DNA of 64,000 bases, taken from assembly GCA_902790325.1 (NCBI GenBank), contig CADARP010000004.1, positions 44,523 to 108,522 on the forward strand, written 5' to 3'. The position numbers and the translations under genes were made by a program. Position 1 is the first letter of the stretch, and each line of letters begins with the position of its first letter. The DNA comes from Oscillospiraceae bacterium. GTDB taxonomy: Bacteria > Bacillota > Clostridia > Oscillospirales > Acutalibacteraceae. Shown here piece by piece: positions 54,127 through 62,461 of the stretch. The notes beneath the pieces were generated by a model. It saw only the letters and a program-made list of their open reading frames with translations. It was not told the origin of the DNA and did not search any database.

Positions 54127-54939
54127 ATGGATAGAATCATAGCATGGATCATGGTCGCCGTTTCCGCGCTGCACGCGTTGTTTCCGGCTGCGCCGCGCGG
54201 AGAGACGCTGAATCTGGACGGGTATTCGCTCGTCTTTGCGGACGAATTCGACGGCGAAGCGCTCGACACGGATGTGTGGTACCACCGCGGCGTCGGGGAA
54301 CGCAGATGCGGATTTAATGCCGCCGAGCAGGTGCGCGTTGCGGACGGAAAGCTGATCGTGCGCGGCGAGTACCTGGAAAACGGGCCGTACGGCGCGGGCT
54401 GGTACACGGGCGCGGTCGCGCTGCGGCAGAAGTATCAGAACGGCTACTTCGAGATCTGCTGCAAGTGTAACCGGGACAGGGATTACTGGAGCGCGTTCTG
54501 GCTGCAGAGCGGCACGTCCTATGACCATGAACAATCCGCCGGCGGCGTCGGCGGGGCGGAGATCGATATTTTTGAGGCGATGGAGTCGCGGTATTTTCCG
54601 TCTCCGCTGAACAATTCCGTGAAGTCGACGATCTACTGCAACGGCACGGACGTGCTGACGGAACGGATCGACCGGCAGCGTGTCGGCAAATACTATGTGC
54701 CGGATCTGTATACGGCGTTTCATACCTTCGGCCTGAAGTGGACACAGGAAGAGTACATCTTTTACATCGACGGCGTCGAGAGCGGCCGGACGAGCTTCGG
54801 CAAAGGCGTTTCGGCCGTGCCGGAAGAGGTGATCGTCTCGATGGAGATCCCCGACAAGATGCACGGACACAAGGACGGCTTTTCCACGGAATTTGAAGTG
54901 GAGTATGTGAAAATCTGGCAAACGGAACCGGCGGCGTAA
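54127..54939 (+). CDS. Glycoside hydrolase family 16 (laminarinase/lichenase-like)
   Basis: The 270-residue protein has a short N-terminal hydrophobic segment and the GH16 fold: DGYSLVFADEFDGEALDTDVW start, then GGAEIDIFEAME with the catalytic ExDxxE (EIDIFE). It would cleave beta-1,3 or mixed-linked glucans. Start ATG at 54127 is chosen; a TTG 6 bases upstream is also in frame. No carbohydrate-binding module. Confidence 0.9.
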   Translation: MDRIIAWIMVAVSALHALFPAAPRGETLNLDGYSLVFADEFDGEALDTDVWYHRGVGERRCGFNAAEQVRVADGKLIVRGEYLENGPYGAGWYTGAVALRQKYQNGYFEICCKCNRDRDYWSAFWLQSGTSYDHEQSAGGVGGAEIDIFEAMESRYFPSPLNNSVKSTIYCNGTDVLTERIDRQRVGKYYVPDLYTAFHTFGLKWTQEEYIFYIDGVESGRTSFGKGVSAVPEEVIVSMEIPDKMHGHKDGFSTEFEVEYVKIWQTEPAA

Positions 54940-54982
54940 AACGGACGATCGGAAAACAATAAGAAAAGATAGGATGACAAAA

Positions 54983-56395
54983 ATGATTCAATTCGGTACA
55001 GGCGGCTGGCGTGCCGTCATCGGCGAGGATTTTATCTGCAGCAACATCCGCAAGGTCGCTGCGGCAGTCGCGCTATATCTGAAGGAGACAAACAAAGACG
55101 ACCGGAGCGTCATCATCGGCTACGACCACCGCTTTCTGGCGGACGCCGCCGCGCGCTGGGCAGCCGAAGTGCTGTGCCGGGCGGGACTGCACGTTCTGTT
55201 CATGAAGCGTTCGGTTCCGACCCCGCTCATTATGCACACGGTGAAAACACGCGGTCTGCACTGCGGTCTGGAAATGACCGCCAGCCATAACCCGTCCAAC
55301 TACAACGGGATCAAGGTCATCGTAGACGAGGGGCGCGACGCGCCGCTGGAGGTGACGGAACGCATCGAGGCAATCATCGCGGGTCTGCCGGAGGAGATCG
55401 ACTTTGTTCCCTTTGACACGGCATGTGCGGACGGGCAGGTGGAATTCCTGCGCAATCCCTTCAACCCCTTCCTCGACGACATCCTCGCGCAGATGGACGT
55501 GAAAAAGATACGCGAGCGCGGTCCGCGCATCCTTTTCGACCCCATGTACGGCTCCGGCGCCTATGCGCTGCTGTGCATTCTCTATACCGCGCGCTGCACC
55601 GTGGACACCATCCATATGGGACGCGACGCGTATTTCGGCGGCAGTATGCCCGCACCGACGCGCTCGACGCTGAAAGAGCTGAAGGGACGCGTGGTATCCG
55701 GCGGGTACGACTTGGGGATCGCTATGGACGGCGACGGCGACAGACTGGGCGTGATTGACAGCAACGGCCGCTATATCACATCCAATGAGATCCTCGTCAT
55801 GCTATACTACTACCTGCACGAGTATCGCGGATGGAAAGGGCCGGTCGTGCGCAACATGTCCACCACGCACATGCTGGACCGTGTGGCCGAAGACCTCGGC
55901 GAAACCTGTTACGAAGTGCCTGTGGGCTTTAAGTGGATCTCTTCCAAGATCGACGAGGTGGACGCCGTTCTGGGCGGCGAGTCTTCCGGCGGTCTGACTG
56001 TACGCGGTCACATCCACGGCAAGGACTCGACTTATGCCGCGGCGCTGTTCGTGGAAATGATCTCCGCCATGAACCAAAGTCCCACCGAGATCATCGAAGC
56101 GCTGGAGGCGAAATACGGCCGGTACGTGATGGTCGAGGACAACATCGTTTTCGATCCCGCGGACAAGGAGCGCATCCGGGAGATCGTATTTGCGGAAAAG
56201 CGCATTCCCGTTTTCGACCGGGAGATCGCGCGTGTGGGATATGAGGACGGGTGCAAGGTTTATTTCAAAGACGGCGGCTTCGTCACCTGCCGCTTCTCCG
56301 GTACCGAACCGCTGCTGCGCATTTTCTCCGAAGCGGACGACGGCGAACGCGCGCAGGCGTGCATCGACGCGTTCAGGCAGATGCTCGGACTGTGA
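54983..56395 (+). CDS. Phosphoglucomutase/phosphomannomutase family protein
   Basis: The product (about 470 residues) has the four domains of the alpha-D-phosphohexomutase family: FGTGGWRAVIGEDF, catalytic TASHNPSNYNG (phosphoserine), metal loop DGDGDRLGV and the phosphate-binding SGTEPLLRIFSE. It interconverts sugar 1- and 6-phosphates for glycan synthesis or glycolysis. The ATG at 54983 has AGG 9 bases upstream; an ATG at 54974 touches that site. A terminator follows. Confidence 0.92.
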   Translation: MIQFGTGGWRAVIGEDFICSNIRKVAAAVALYLKETNKDDRSVIIGYDHRFLADAAARWAAEVLCRAGLHVLFMKRSVPTPLIMHTVKTRGLHCGLEMTASHNPSNYNGIKVIVDEGRDAPLEVTERIEAIIAGLPEEIDFVPFDTACADGQVEFLRNPFNPFLDDILAQMDVKKIRERGPRILFDPMYGSGAYALLCILYTARCTVDTIHMGRDAYFGGSMPAPTRSTLKELKGRVVSGGYDLGIAMDGDGDRLGVIDSNGRYITSNEILVMLYYYLHEYRGWKGPVVRNMSTTHMLDRVAEDLGETCYEVPVGFKWISSKIDEVDAVLGGESSGGLTVRGHIHGKDSTYAAALFVEMISAMNQSPTEIIEALEAKYGRYVMVEDNIVFDPADKERIREIVFAEKRIPVFDREIARVGYEDGCKVYFKDGGFVTCRFSGTEPLLRIFSEADDGERAQACIDAFRQMLGL

Positions 56396-56418
56396 GACAA
56401 TCAGAATAACGTCACTGG

Positions 56419-56456
56419 ATCGACAGAGTACCGAAACGGCTCTGTCGATTTTCTTT
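56419..56456 (+). terminator. Terminator after phosphohexomutase
   Basis: Perfect 10-base stem (ATCGACAGAG / CTCTGTCGAT), 11-base loop and TTTCTTTT. Confidence 0.9.
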
Positions 56457-56460
56457 TGGG

Positions 56461-56534
56461 TTCATCACGGAAAAATGGGGGATCGTGCAAACAAGAAGTA
56501 CGGTCATTTGCGAATAAAAAGCAACACCTTACCG
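56461..56534 (+). repeat. ~190 bp repeat, copy C: left part of a split copy
   Basis: Matches copy A from TTCATCACGGAAAA through the GATCGTGCAAACAAGAAG segment and AAAAAGCAACACCTTA, with an internal ~35 base deletion removing the first palindrome, then stops at ACCGG. The rest of the element (from TTAACCGG on) lies 2.6 kb away as copy D at 59177, in the same direction. The 56536-56738 stretch holds two minus-strand hairpins and a few short open frames only. Confidence 0.8.
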
Positions 56535-56590
56535 GGATCTGTTCTTTTCCTTTCATGTACACCGTCCTCTCGTGTTTTGGGCATAAAGAA

Positions 56591-56617
56591 ACAGACTGCC
56601 TTGTTCGGACAGTCTGT
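56591..56617 (-). terminator. Second terminator of the phage fragment
   Basis: Stem ACAGACTG / CAGTCTGT, followed on the minus strand by TTTCTTTATGCCC. The same TTTTATGCCC follows the hairpin at 56739, suggesting duplicated terminator units around a small unassigned frame. Confidence 0.55.
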
Positions 56618-56738
56618 GTAAGGTATGCAGGATAATCTTTGGTGCTGTGGTATGTTGTTTTTCAATTATTCTCATTGGTTACGGGTGTCCTCGGATCGTC
56701 ATATTCCTTTCCTCCTGCATCAAAATGGGCATAAAAAC

Positions 56739-56762
56739 ACCGCCTACCTTTCGGCAGGCGGT
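56739..56762 (-). terminator. Terminator of the small acidic gene
   Basis: Stem ACCGCCT / AGGCGGT with a 10-base loop, followed on the minus strand by GTTTTTATG. It lies 9 bases beyond the acidic gene. Confidence 0.8.
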
Positions 56763-56771
56763 ATGATATGA

Positions 56772-57074
56772 TTACTGTTTGTCGATTTCGTCGTATATCG
56801 GCGTATACGTTTCGGGAGCTTTTTCCTGCGCAGACATGAAATCTATCATGTCTTCAAACAAATAGGTTTCCTCGGTCGGCTCATAGTCTTCGTCCATTGT
56901 TAAAACGCTTTGATCGTCCAACCAATCCCAGAAGTCAACATAATCTTCTTTTGTCATTTTAAAGAGTTCCTGTTTACTGTTTGCAAGTGCCTTTTGAACA
57001 ATAGAATCATCGGCATAATGCTTTCGCAGATGCCGTATTTGTTCGTCTTTAAGAATAAATCTTACTGTTTCCAT
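56772..57074 (-). CDS. Small acidic protein downstream of the toxin-like minor head gene
   Basis: The 100-residue protein is strongly acidic (DEDYEPTEETYLFEDMIDF). The ATG at 57074 has AAGGTG 7 bases upstream; its start overlaps the upstream stop by few bases. No family recognised. Because it directly follows the minor head gene with a toxin-like tail, it may be an immunity or antitoxin partner; this is inference from position and charge only. Confidence 0.55.
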   Translation of the reverse strand: METVRFILKDEQIRHLRKHYADDSIVQKALANSKQELFKMTKEDYVDFWDWLDDQSVLTMDEDYEPTEETYLFEDMIDFMSAQEKAPETYTPIYDEIDKQ

Positions 57075-57076
57075 GT

Positions 57077-58816
57077 TCAAACACCTTTTTGTTTTGTTAG
57101 TTTGGAAGATGTCGGATTACACTGTATCACTTCTTTGGTGTCTGGATTGACTGATACAGTAGCTTTTTTACCTACAAACTTTTGGCTTGGTTTTCCGCTT
57201 TTGTCAATCTTAACGACGCCTATTCGTACTGGGTTCAAAAGGGCGTCTCTTGCATCGTCAACCTCAACACCGCTTCTGTAGTGATACTCTTTTGATTGGC
57301 GATCATACTCTTTCCCGCCTCCCACAACACGGTCAACAAAGTGCTTGGTCTGCCCGGAAATCTCGATACCGTTTGATGTTGTGGTACCAACAATACTATC
57401 CTGTACGGAATGATACTGTTTGCTATAATTTCCAAAGCCGGTAAGCGGTGAGATTGTTCCTTTCTCTACTTGACGCATATAGCGTTCAAGCAAGCCGCTC
57501 TCTTCCTTGTTATTATAACGCATTTCATTCCGTTTGGCAAGTGTTTTTGGCGCAAAATCATCTGCGCCGGTATCTTTTATTCGCTGTTGATAGCTCTTTT
57601 CTGCCGTCTGGCGCGCTCTCTGCGCAGCAGATTGGTTAAAAGATAGGATATTGCCTTTCTCGTCCTTAAACGCCGTGACGCCTGTGCGTACGGTATCGGG
57701 CTTGTGGCTCGTCTGCTTGCACAGATCACGGTACTTTGCCTCTTGGTGTTTCAGCCGGACGCTCGCTTTTTCCAGGTCTGCTTTGAGGTCGGCTTTGAGT
57801 TTCGGATCTTCTGCAGCGTCGTATGCCGCCTGCAAGCCGGCGATCTCGCGTTTTGTCTCGCGTATATCACGTTCCATGCCGCGCATTTCCTGTGACACCT
57901 CATACTCCGTCATTTTCTTGCCATTGTATGAGAACTTCGCCTCTTTGTAGCTGTCGAGCATTTCCTGTGTATACGCCGGAACAGATATACCCGGCCAGAA
58001 CGGATAGAAGCTGTGACGGCAGTTCCAGCCGCACAGTCCCGCACCCGTACCGTATCCGGTTTTATCCTCGAAATTCGGGTATTCCGCTGTTTCGCCGTGT
58101 ATCTTGAAAACGCGCCCTTGCCACACGGAATGGGACGGACGCGCGCCTGCATGGGCGGTCGTTTCGTAATACTCGGCGCCGAGTGCTTCGGCGTTCATTT
58201 CGGTCAATTTCGCTGTTGTTTGGTTGACGCCTGTAAGTACAGAGCGTCGTATAGCGACGTCGAGACGATCACGGTGTCCGGAATTGTACGTTACCCAATT
58301 CCCGTCATCTGCCGCTTCCTTTACGGCGTCTCGAATCGCCTGTGCGTAGGAGAACGCGCCGGACTGCACTTTCATCGTTGCGGCGTTGACCGCTTCGATG
58401 TATTTGTTCGCAGCCGTCGATCCGAGCGTCATTGACAGATTTCGCACATCCCCGTTTGTCTTATCAATCGACGCCTGTAATATCTGCTGCATAGCCGGGG
58501 AAAGGCGTACATCGACTTTCTGACCGGCAAGAACAAGCGGACGTACATCATTTTGCAAACCCTGTACGCTGGCATCTTTAAACAGTTGGGCGATTTCTTC
58601 GTCCGTTTTGTTTGCTGTAACCGCGACCTGTTGTATAACGTCCGTCATCAGCATACCGCTTTGCTGCAATTTTTCAGCCTGGTCTTTTGCAGTTGGCGTC
58701 ACGCTGCCCGTTTTGACGATACGACGGGCAATATCAGCAATAATCGCCCTGTCTAACTCGTCCATCATACCGAGCAGATACGACGTACACCCGGCGAGAT
58801 ATTCGGGCGTAAGCAT
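57077..58816 (-). CDS. Phage minor head protein with C-terminal nuclease-toxin-like domain
   Basis: The 579-residue protein has an N-terminal part like phage minor capsid/head-morphogenesis proteins (SPP1 gp7/Phage_min_cap2): THAGARPSHSVWQGR...PNFED and GYGTGAGLCGWNCRH near 250-290. Coiled-coil charged segments follow (about 310-400). The last ~150 residues (GIEISGQTKHFVDRVVGGG on) look like the PBECR-type nuclease domains that ride on phage minor head proteins as toxins. The portal gene upstream is broken, so the protein is cut off from a full phage. Toxicity is inferred. Confidence 0.7.
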   Translation of the reverse strand: MLTPEYLAGCTSYLLGMMDELDRAIIADIARRIVKTGSVTPTAKDQAEKLQQSGMLMTDVIQQVAVTANKTDEEIAQLFKDASVQGLQNDVRPLVLAGQKVDVRLSPAMQQILQASIDKTNGDVRNLSMTLGSTAANKYIEAVNAATMKVQSGAFSYAQAIRDAVKEAADDGNWVTYNSGHRDRLDVAIRRSVLTGVNQTTAKLTEMNAEALGAEYYETTAHAGARPSHSVWQGRVFKIHGETAEYPNFEDKTGYGTGAGLCGWNCRHSFYPFWPGISVPAYTQEMLDSYKEAKFSYNGKKMTEYEVSQEMRGMERDIRETKREIAGLQAAYDAAEDPKLKADLKADLEKASVRLKHQEAKYRDLCKQTSHKPDTVRTGVTAFKDEKGNILSFNQSAAQRARQTAEKSYQQRIKDTGADDFAPKTLAKRNEMRYNNKEESGLLERYMRQVEKGTISPLTGFGNYSKQYHSVQDSIVGTTTSNGIEISGQTKHFVDRVVGGGKEYDRQSKEYHYRSGVEVDDARDALLNPVRIGVVKIDKSGKPSQKFVGKKATVSVNPDTKEVIQCNPTSSKLTKQKGV

Positions 58817-58829
58817 AGCGCATCCGCTC

Positions 58830-59176
58830 CTATTCTTCCGCAGGGTACTGTGTCTGCTGCGGGATCAGTTCACGCGCGGCTTCTTCCGTGCAGCCGAAAT
58901 ACCACGCAAAGGACTTTTCCAGTTTGAGTTTTCCGGCAAGTACCATACTCCACCGGCGCTGATATTCCTTGTCGGTATCTTCGAGTACGCCGTCGCCCCA
59001 TATTATGGTTGTTTCAATCTGTCCGATCGGCACGATACCATATAGAGTGCAGAGCGCGTCCATCACGTCAATAAGCTGCCGCAAACCGTTTTCCATGGCG
59101 GTCTGCATGACGCTGACCGTTGCATAGGATCGCTGCTTTGATGCGCGGATTTCCTCTGCTGTCTTTTCGACCTCGT
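58830..59176 (-). pseudogene. Truncated phage portal protein (C-terminal part only)
   Basis: The frame continues upstream of the first ATG as NEVEKTAEEIRASKQRSYAT and ends with TEEAARELIPQQTQYPAEE. This matches the C-terminal end of SPP1-like portal proteins (TEEEARxxI, and ETTIIWGDGVLED). The 5' part is missing: the sequence stops at the start of repeat copy D. It lies 13 bases upstream of the minor head gene, the usual phage order. Confidence 0.75.
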
Positions 59177-59263
59177 TTAACCGGCATCTTTGGGAGATCG
59201 CCGCGTCGCTTCGCTCCTCGCGATGACACTGGAAAATGGAATTTCATAACTTTCCGTGAAGCG
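59177..59263 (+). repeat. ~190 bp repeat, copy D: right part of a split copy
   Basis: Starts TTAACCGGCATC, contains GGGAGATCGCCGCGTCGC and the GCGATGAC end, then GGAAAATGGAAT and TTTCCGTGAAGCG, as in copies A and B. Together with copy C (56461-56534) it makes one complete element, split at the TTAACCGG site by the phage fragment. Confidence 0.85.
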
Positions 59264-59271
59264 AAAAACAA

Positions 59272-59299
59272 AGATACCCCGGACTGCGCCGAGGTATCT
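59272..59299 (-). terminator. Terminator of the surface-protein operon
   Basis: Stem AGATACC / GGTATCT with GC-rich interior, followed on the minus strand by TTGTTTTTCG. It ends the minus-strand unit that includes the small peptide and BspA-like genes. Confidence 0.7.
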
Positions 59300-59366
59300 G
59301 CTGCGATGGTATCGGGAACAGCCCGCCGGCAGAAGCGGCAGGGGAGCGTGCCCGTTTTGTTTTGCG

Positions 59367-59522
59367 TCAGTTGATTTCAATATCCAGCGGAATCCCGTCA
59401 ACCGGAAAGTTGTTGTGCGTGCTGTCCAGAGTCGGGGCAGGCGCCGGCGCCGAGGCGGTGATGGCGTCTTGCGCGTCGAACGGTTCCGCACGGAGAAGGG
59501 GTCTTTCATATGTCTTTTTCAT
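59367..59522 (-). CDS. Small KKTYERP-type peptide
   Basis: The 51-residue protein begins MKKTYERPLLRAEPFDAQDA and has no Cys, but a Pro/Ala segment SAPAPAP. Short proteins with the K-K-x-Y-x-x-P-x-L start occur in Clostridia next to surface-protein genes, some as peptide precursors. GGAGGA precedes the ATG. It lies 13 bases downstream of the BspA-like gene, in the same operon. No function known. Confidence 0.65.
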   Translation of the reverse strand: MKKTYERPLLRAEPFDAQDAITASAPAPAPTLDSTHNNFPVDGIPLDIEIN

Positions 59523-59535
59523 TTTCGAGTCCTCC

Positions 59536-62256
59536 TTATGCCGGGAAGTATGCTTTCGCCGCTGCGCCGTAAAGATACAGCGCTGTGCCGAGCGTTGCGG
59601 TCGAATCGTTTTTGGCGAGCATTCGCGCGAAATCGTTGCCGCAGAATGTGATCGTGCCGAAGCCGTCAATGTCGACGGTGATGACCTCGTCCATGCCGGC
59701 CGCATCGATGCCGGTGACTTCCAGCAGGATCGCGTCGCCGTTCTTTGCGAACCGCGCCGAAGCGCTGCCGGTCACGGTGATCTTTTCGTTCAGCGCGGCG
59801 TAATCCGCTTCGCTCAAACCGCTGTCGGGATTGACATAGAAGCGGAACTCCGGCTTTGTGAGCGCCATGAAGGAGATGCTCTGAATCTTGCCGCCCGTCT
59901 GTGCGGACATATGGTTTTCGAGGTTCTGCGTCCTCTGCACGTTCTCTTCTTTCACCGCGTTTGTGATCGCCGCGATCTCTGCCGCGGGATAGTAATCCGT
60001 TTGGGCGAAGTAATCGTTCGCTGCCTGGCCGTACTCCAATGTGGCCGCGGCAAGCGCTTTGACTTCATCGGAGAAATCGCCGTCGAGCAGGTAGCCGCAG
60101 TATTTCGCAACAGACGATTCGAGGACTTCCGTGGTGTCCGCCGATTCGATACGCACTGTGATCGTGTCGCCGATCTGCGCCGGAGCGATCACGGCGGGGA
60201 TCTTGTATTTGCCGTTCTCCCTGTCGAGGCCGTCTACATCGTCGGCGCCGTAAGCAAACGTTTTGTATTCCTTATCCTGGCAGCAATACGCGATCGAAAC
60301 TTCCCGGACGCCTTCGCGCGCGTCGAGGTCGAGCAGGAAATTGATGTAGATCTGGTCAAGGATCGTGACCGACTGCCAATCCTGCGGCTTTGCGTGCGCG
60401 GTGAACGTCGCGGTATAGACCGTGTCGCCCGTGACCGCCGTCACCTCCGGCGTCCAGCCGGAGAATGTGTATGTGAAAGCGTTGTCCTCGGCTTTGGTCG
60501 GCGTTTCGCCTTCATAGACGGGCGTGCCGCCGTAGACGACGCTGCCGCGTTGCAGCACCGTTCCGTCCGCATTTTTGAACGTGACGGAAGGGGAGGAGCG
60601 GAGGAGGCCGTTTTCATCCAGACTGAATGCCGTATTGCCGTCGGCAACGGCGATGGTAAAGGGATTCGCCGTATTCTTTCGGCTGGTGTACAGACGGTTG
60701 AGCATTGCGAGCTGGTCGTCTGTGATCTTCTTCATCGTGGACGGGATCGTAACGCCGGAACAGTTCGCCAGCAGATTATCCACGGTCGAGGAACCGTCTG
60801 CCCACATGGCCTCTTTGTCCCAATCCGTCACGCCCTCCGGGATCGCCATCGCTTTGTTATAGCGGGCGGGGACAGCCACGACGTGCGTCATGTCTTTGGA
60901 GTAAATGATGCCGTCCGCGCACGCGTAGCGGGGATTCGTGTCCTTTACGGCGTAGTCGGTTATGCCTGTGTAGCAGTAGATCGCAATGGAAAGGTTGGTG
61001 CCCGCGTTGAGATTGCCCGTGTCCTCATACACGATATATCTGTCTGCATAAAGGGGAACGTACTCGATCTCATAAGAATCGGGGAGGATCACCGTGTGGA
61101 TATTGTAGTTTCTCGAAAAGCTCAATTCGCCGAGGAAATCGACGCCTTCCGGTATCTCGAACACGCCGTTTTCAAACGGCTTGTTGCGCGGCACGGCAAG
61201 CATCTCTTTGCCGTCCGCGGAGTAAAGAATGCCGTCGACCGCCATGTAGTTCGTGTTGCCTTCCGCCACGCGGATCTCGGTCAGATCGTTCGTTGCGAAA
61301 TCGTAAAGCGTATGCGCGTATCCGATTTTTTGGACGCCCGCGGGAACGGTGAAGCTGGTTCCCTCATACCGTGTGGCGTGGTTCAGGAAGCCCGCGCTCA
61401 TCATCGCAAGGTTGTCGGGCAGAAGGATCTGCTGCGCGCGGCAGTTCTGGAAGCACCAGGCCGAATTGTTGAGGCTGCTCAGATCCCAATTCCGCAGGTC
61501 GATCGTCACATGCACGCTTGCGCTGACGGCATTTACGAATTGATTGAAGGCAAAGGACATGTTCTCGAGGGAAGACGTATCCCAGTTTTCAAAACCGGTC
61601 AGACCCGACAGGCGGGTGCAGCCGCTGAACATAGCGCGGATCTCGGTGACCGAACGCGTGTCAAACGCGGATAAGTCCGCTGCCTTGAGCGAACTGCAAT
61701 TATAAAAAAAGTAGCTCAAATCCGTGACGTTCGATGTTTCAAAGGACGAAAAGTCAACCGCGTTCAGCGACGTGCAGCCGCTGTAAAAGCCGCGCAGTGT
61801 TGTGACCGATTCCGTATCCAATGAAGAAAGCGCAGCGGATTTCAGCGCGGTGCAGTTGTAGAACATATAGCTCATGTTCACAACGCCCGCCGTGTCGACG
61901 GCAGACAGATCCACATCCGTCAGCGCCGTACAGTCGCCGAAGAGCAGGCGCATGGAGTCGTTTGCGAATCGGACGCCGCTCTGTATCACAGCGGATTGCA
62001 GCGCTGAATTCGCGCGGAATACCGTTGTGCTCGCAAGTACCGTGTCGTAAACCTGTCCGTCTACCGTGAAGCTCGCGGGAACGGTTACGGCGGCTGCGTC
62101 ACCGACGTATTTCGTGAGCGTGATCGTACCCGCGTCCGCATCGAGCGTGTACGTCCATTCCTCCGGCGCCGTACCGCCGGTCTGCGCGGCGGCAGACGGG
62201 ATCAGCAGCAGCACAAATACCGCGGCCAAAAGAAGAGATACGAGATGTTTTTTCAT
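59536..62256 (-). CDS. BspA-like leucine-rich-repeat surface protein
   Basis: The 906-residue exported protein has a signal peptide (1-24), then ~8 DUF285/LRR-type repeats (NMSYMFYNCTALKSAALSSL, DLSYFFYNCSSLKAADLSAF; about 90-260), an LRR_5-like region (270-540), and C-terminal strand-rich repeats. BspA-like proteins bind host matrix proteins and other bacteria. No LPxTG motif or sortase signal is visible, so the attachment is unclear. Promoter at 62290. Confidence 0.85.
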   Translation of the reverse strand: MKKHLVSLLLAAVFVLLLIPSAAAQTGGTAPEEWTYTLDADAGTITLTKYVGDAAAVTVPASFTVDGQVYDTVLASTTVFRANSALQSAVIQSGVRFANDSMRLLFGDCTALTDVDLSAVDTAGVVNMSYMFYNCTALKSAALSSLDTESVTTLRGFYSGCTSLNAVDFSSFETSNVTDLSYFFYNCSSLKAADLSAFDTRSVTEIRAMFSGCTRLSGLTGFENWDTSSLENMSFAFNQFVNAVSASVHVTIDLRNWDLSSLNNSAWCFQNCRAQQILLPDNLAMMSAGFLNHATRYEGTSFTVPAGVQKIGYAHTLYDFATNDLTEIRVAEGNTNYMAVDGILYSADGKEMLAVPRNKPFENGVFEIPEGVDFLGELSFSRNYNIHTVILPDSYEIEYVPLYADRYIVYEDTGNLNAGTNLSIAIYCYTGITDYAVKDTNPRYACADGIIYSKDMTHVVAVPARYNKAMAIPEGVTDWDKEAMWADGSSTVDNLLANCSGVTIPSTMKKITDDQLAMLNRLYTSRKNTANPFTIAVADGNTAFSLDENGLLRSSPSVTFKNADGTVLQRGSVVYGGTPVYEGETPTKAEDNAFTYTFSGWTPEVTAVTGDTVYTATFTAHAKPQDWQSVTILDQIYINFLLDLDAREGVREVSIAYCCQDKEYKTFAYGADDVDGLDRENGKYKIPAVIAPAQIGDTITVRIESADTTEVLESSVAKYCGYLLDGDFSDEVKALAAATLEYGQAANDYFAQTDYYPAAEIAAITNAVKEENVQRTQNLENHMSAQTGGKIQSISFMALTKPEFRFYVNPDSGLSEADYAALNEKITVTGSASARFAKNGDAILLEVTGIDAAGMDEVITVDIDGFGTITFCGNDFARMLAKNDSTATLGTALYLYGAAAKAYFPA

Positions 62257-62289
62257 TTTCGCTCCTCCTCGTTATCGTTACTGAAAACT

Positions 62290-62318
62290 ATTATACTAAA
62301 TATCGACAGAATAATCAA
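62290..62318 (-). promoter_or_regulatory. Promoter of the BspA-like gene
   Basis: On the minus strand TTGATT, 17 bases, TATAAT, 34 bases upstream of the ATG at 62256. Confidence 0.7.
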
Positions 62319-62406
62319 GAACCGGTCTGCCGGTATATTATGCAATCGCCTGCCGGGACGACGCAATCCCGACAGGCGAGTTCTGATAAAGTGTTACAGC
62401 AAAGCA

Positions 62407-62453
62407 GAAGACCTGCTGCCTTGCCCCCGCAGAGGGGACAGAGGGCAGCAGGC
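62407..62453 (-). terminator. Hairpin after the partial surface-protein gene
   Basis: Stem CCTGCTGCC / GGCAGCAGG around a GC-rich loop, with only a weak T tail (TCTTCTGCTTTG) on the minus strand. It sits 9 bases beyond the stop codon at 62462. Confidence 0.5.
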
Positions 62454-62461
62454 CTTTGTGA

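Noticed and set aside
56640..56720. Short minus-strand frames between the two hairpins, such as one with GGAGG before ATG
   Set aside because: The frame with the good ribosome site is only 7 codons, and the protein-like frame (ending VTNENN) has no start; too weak to annotate.
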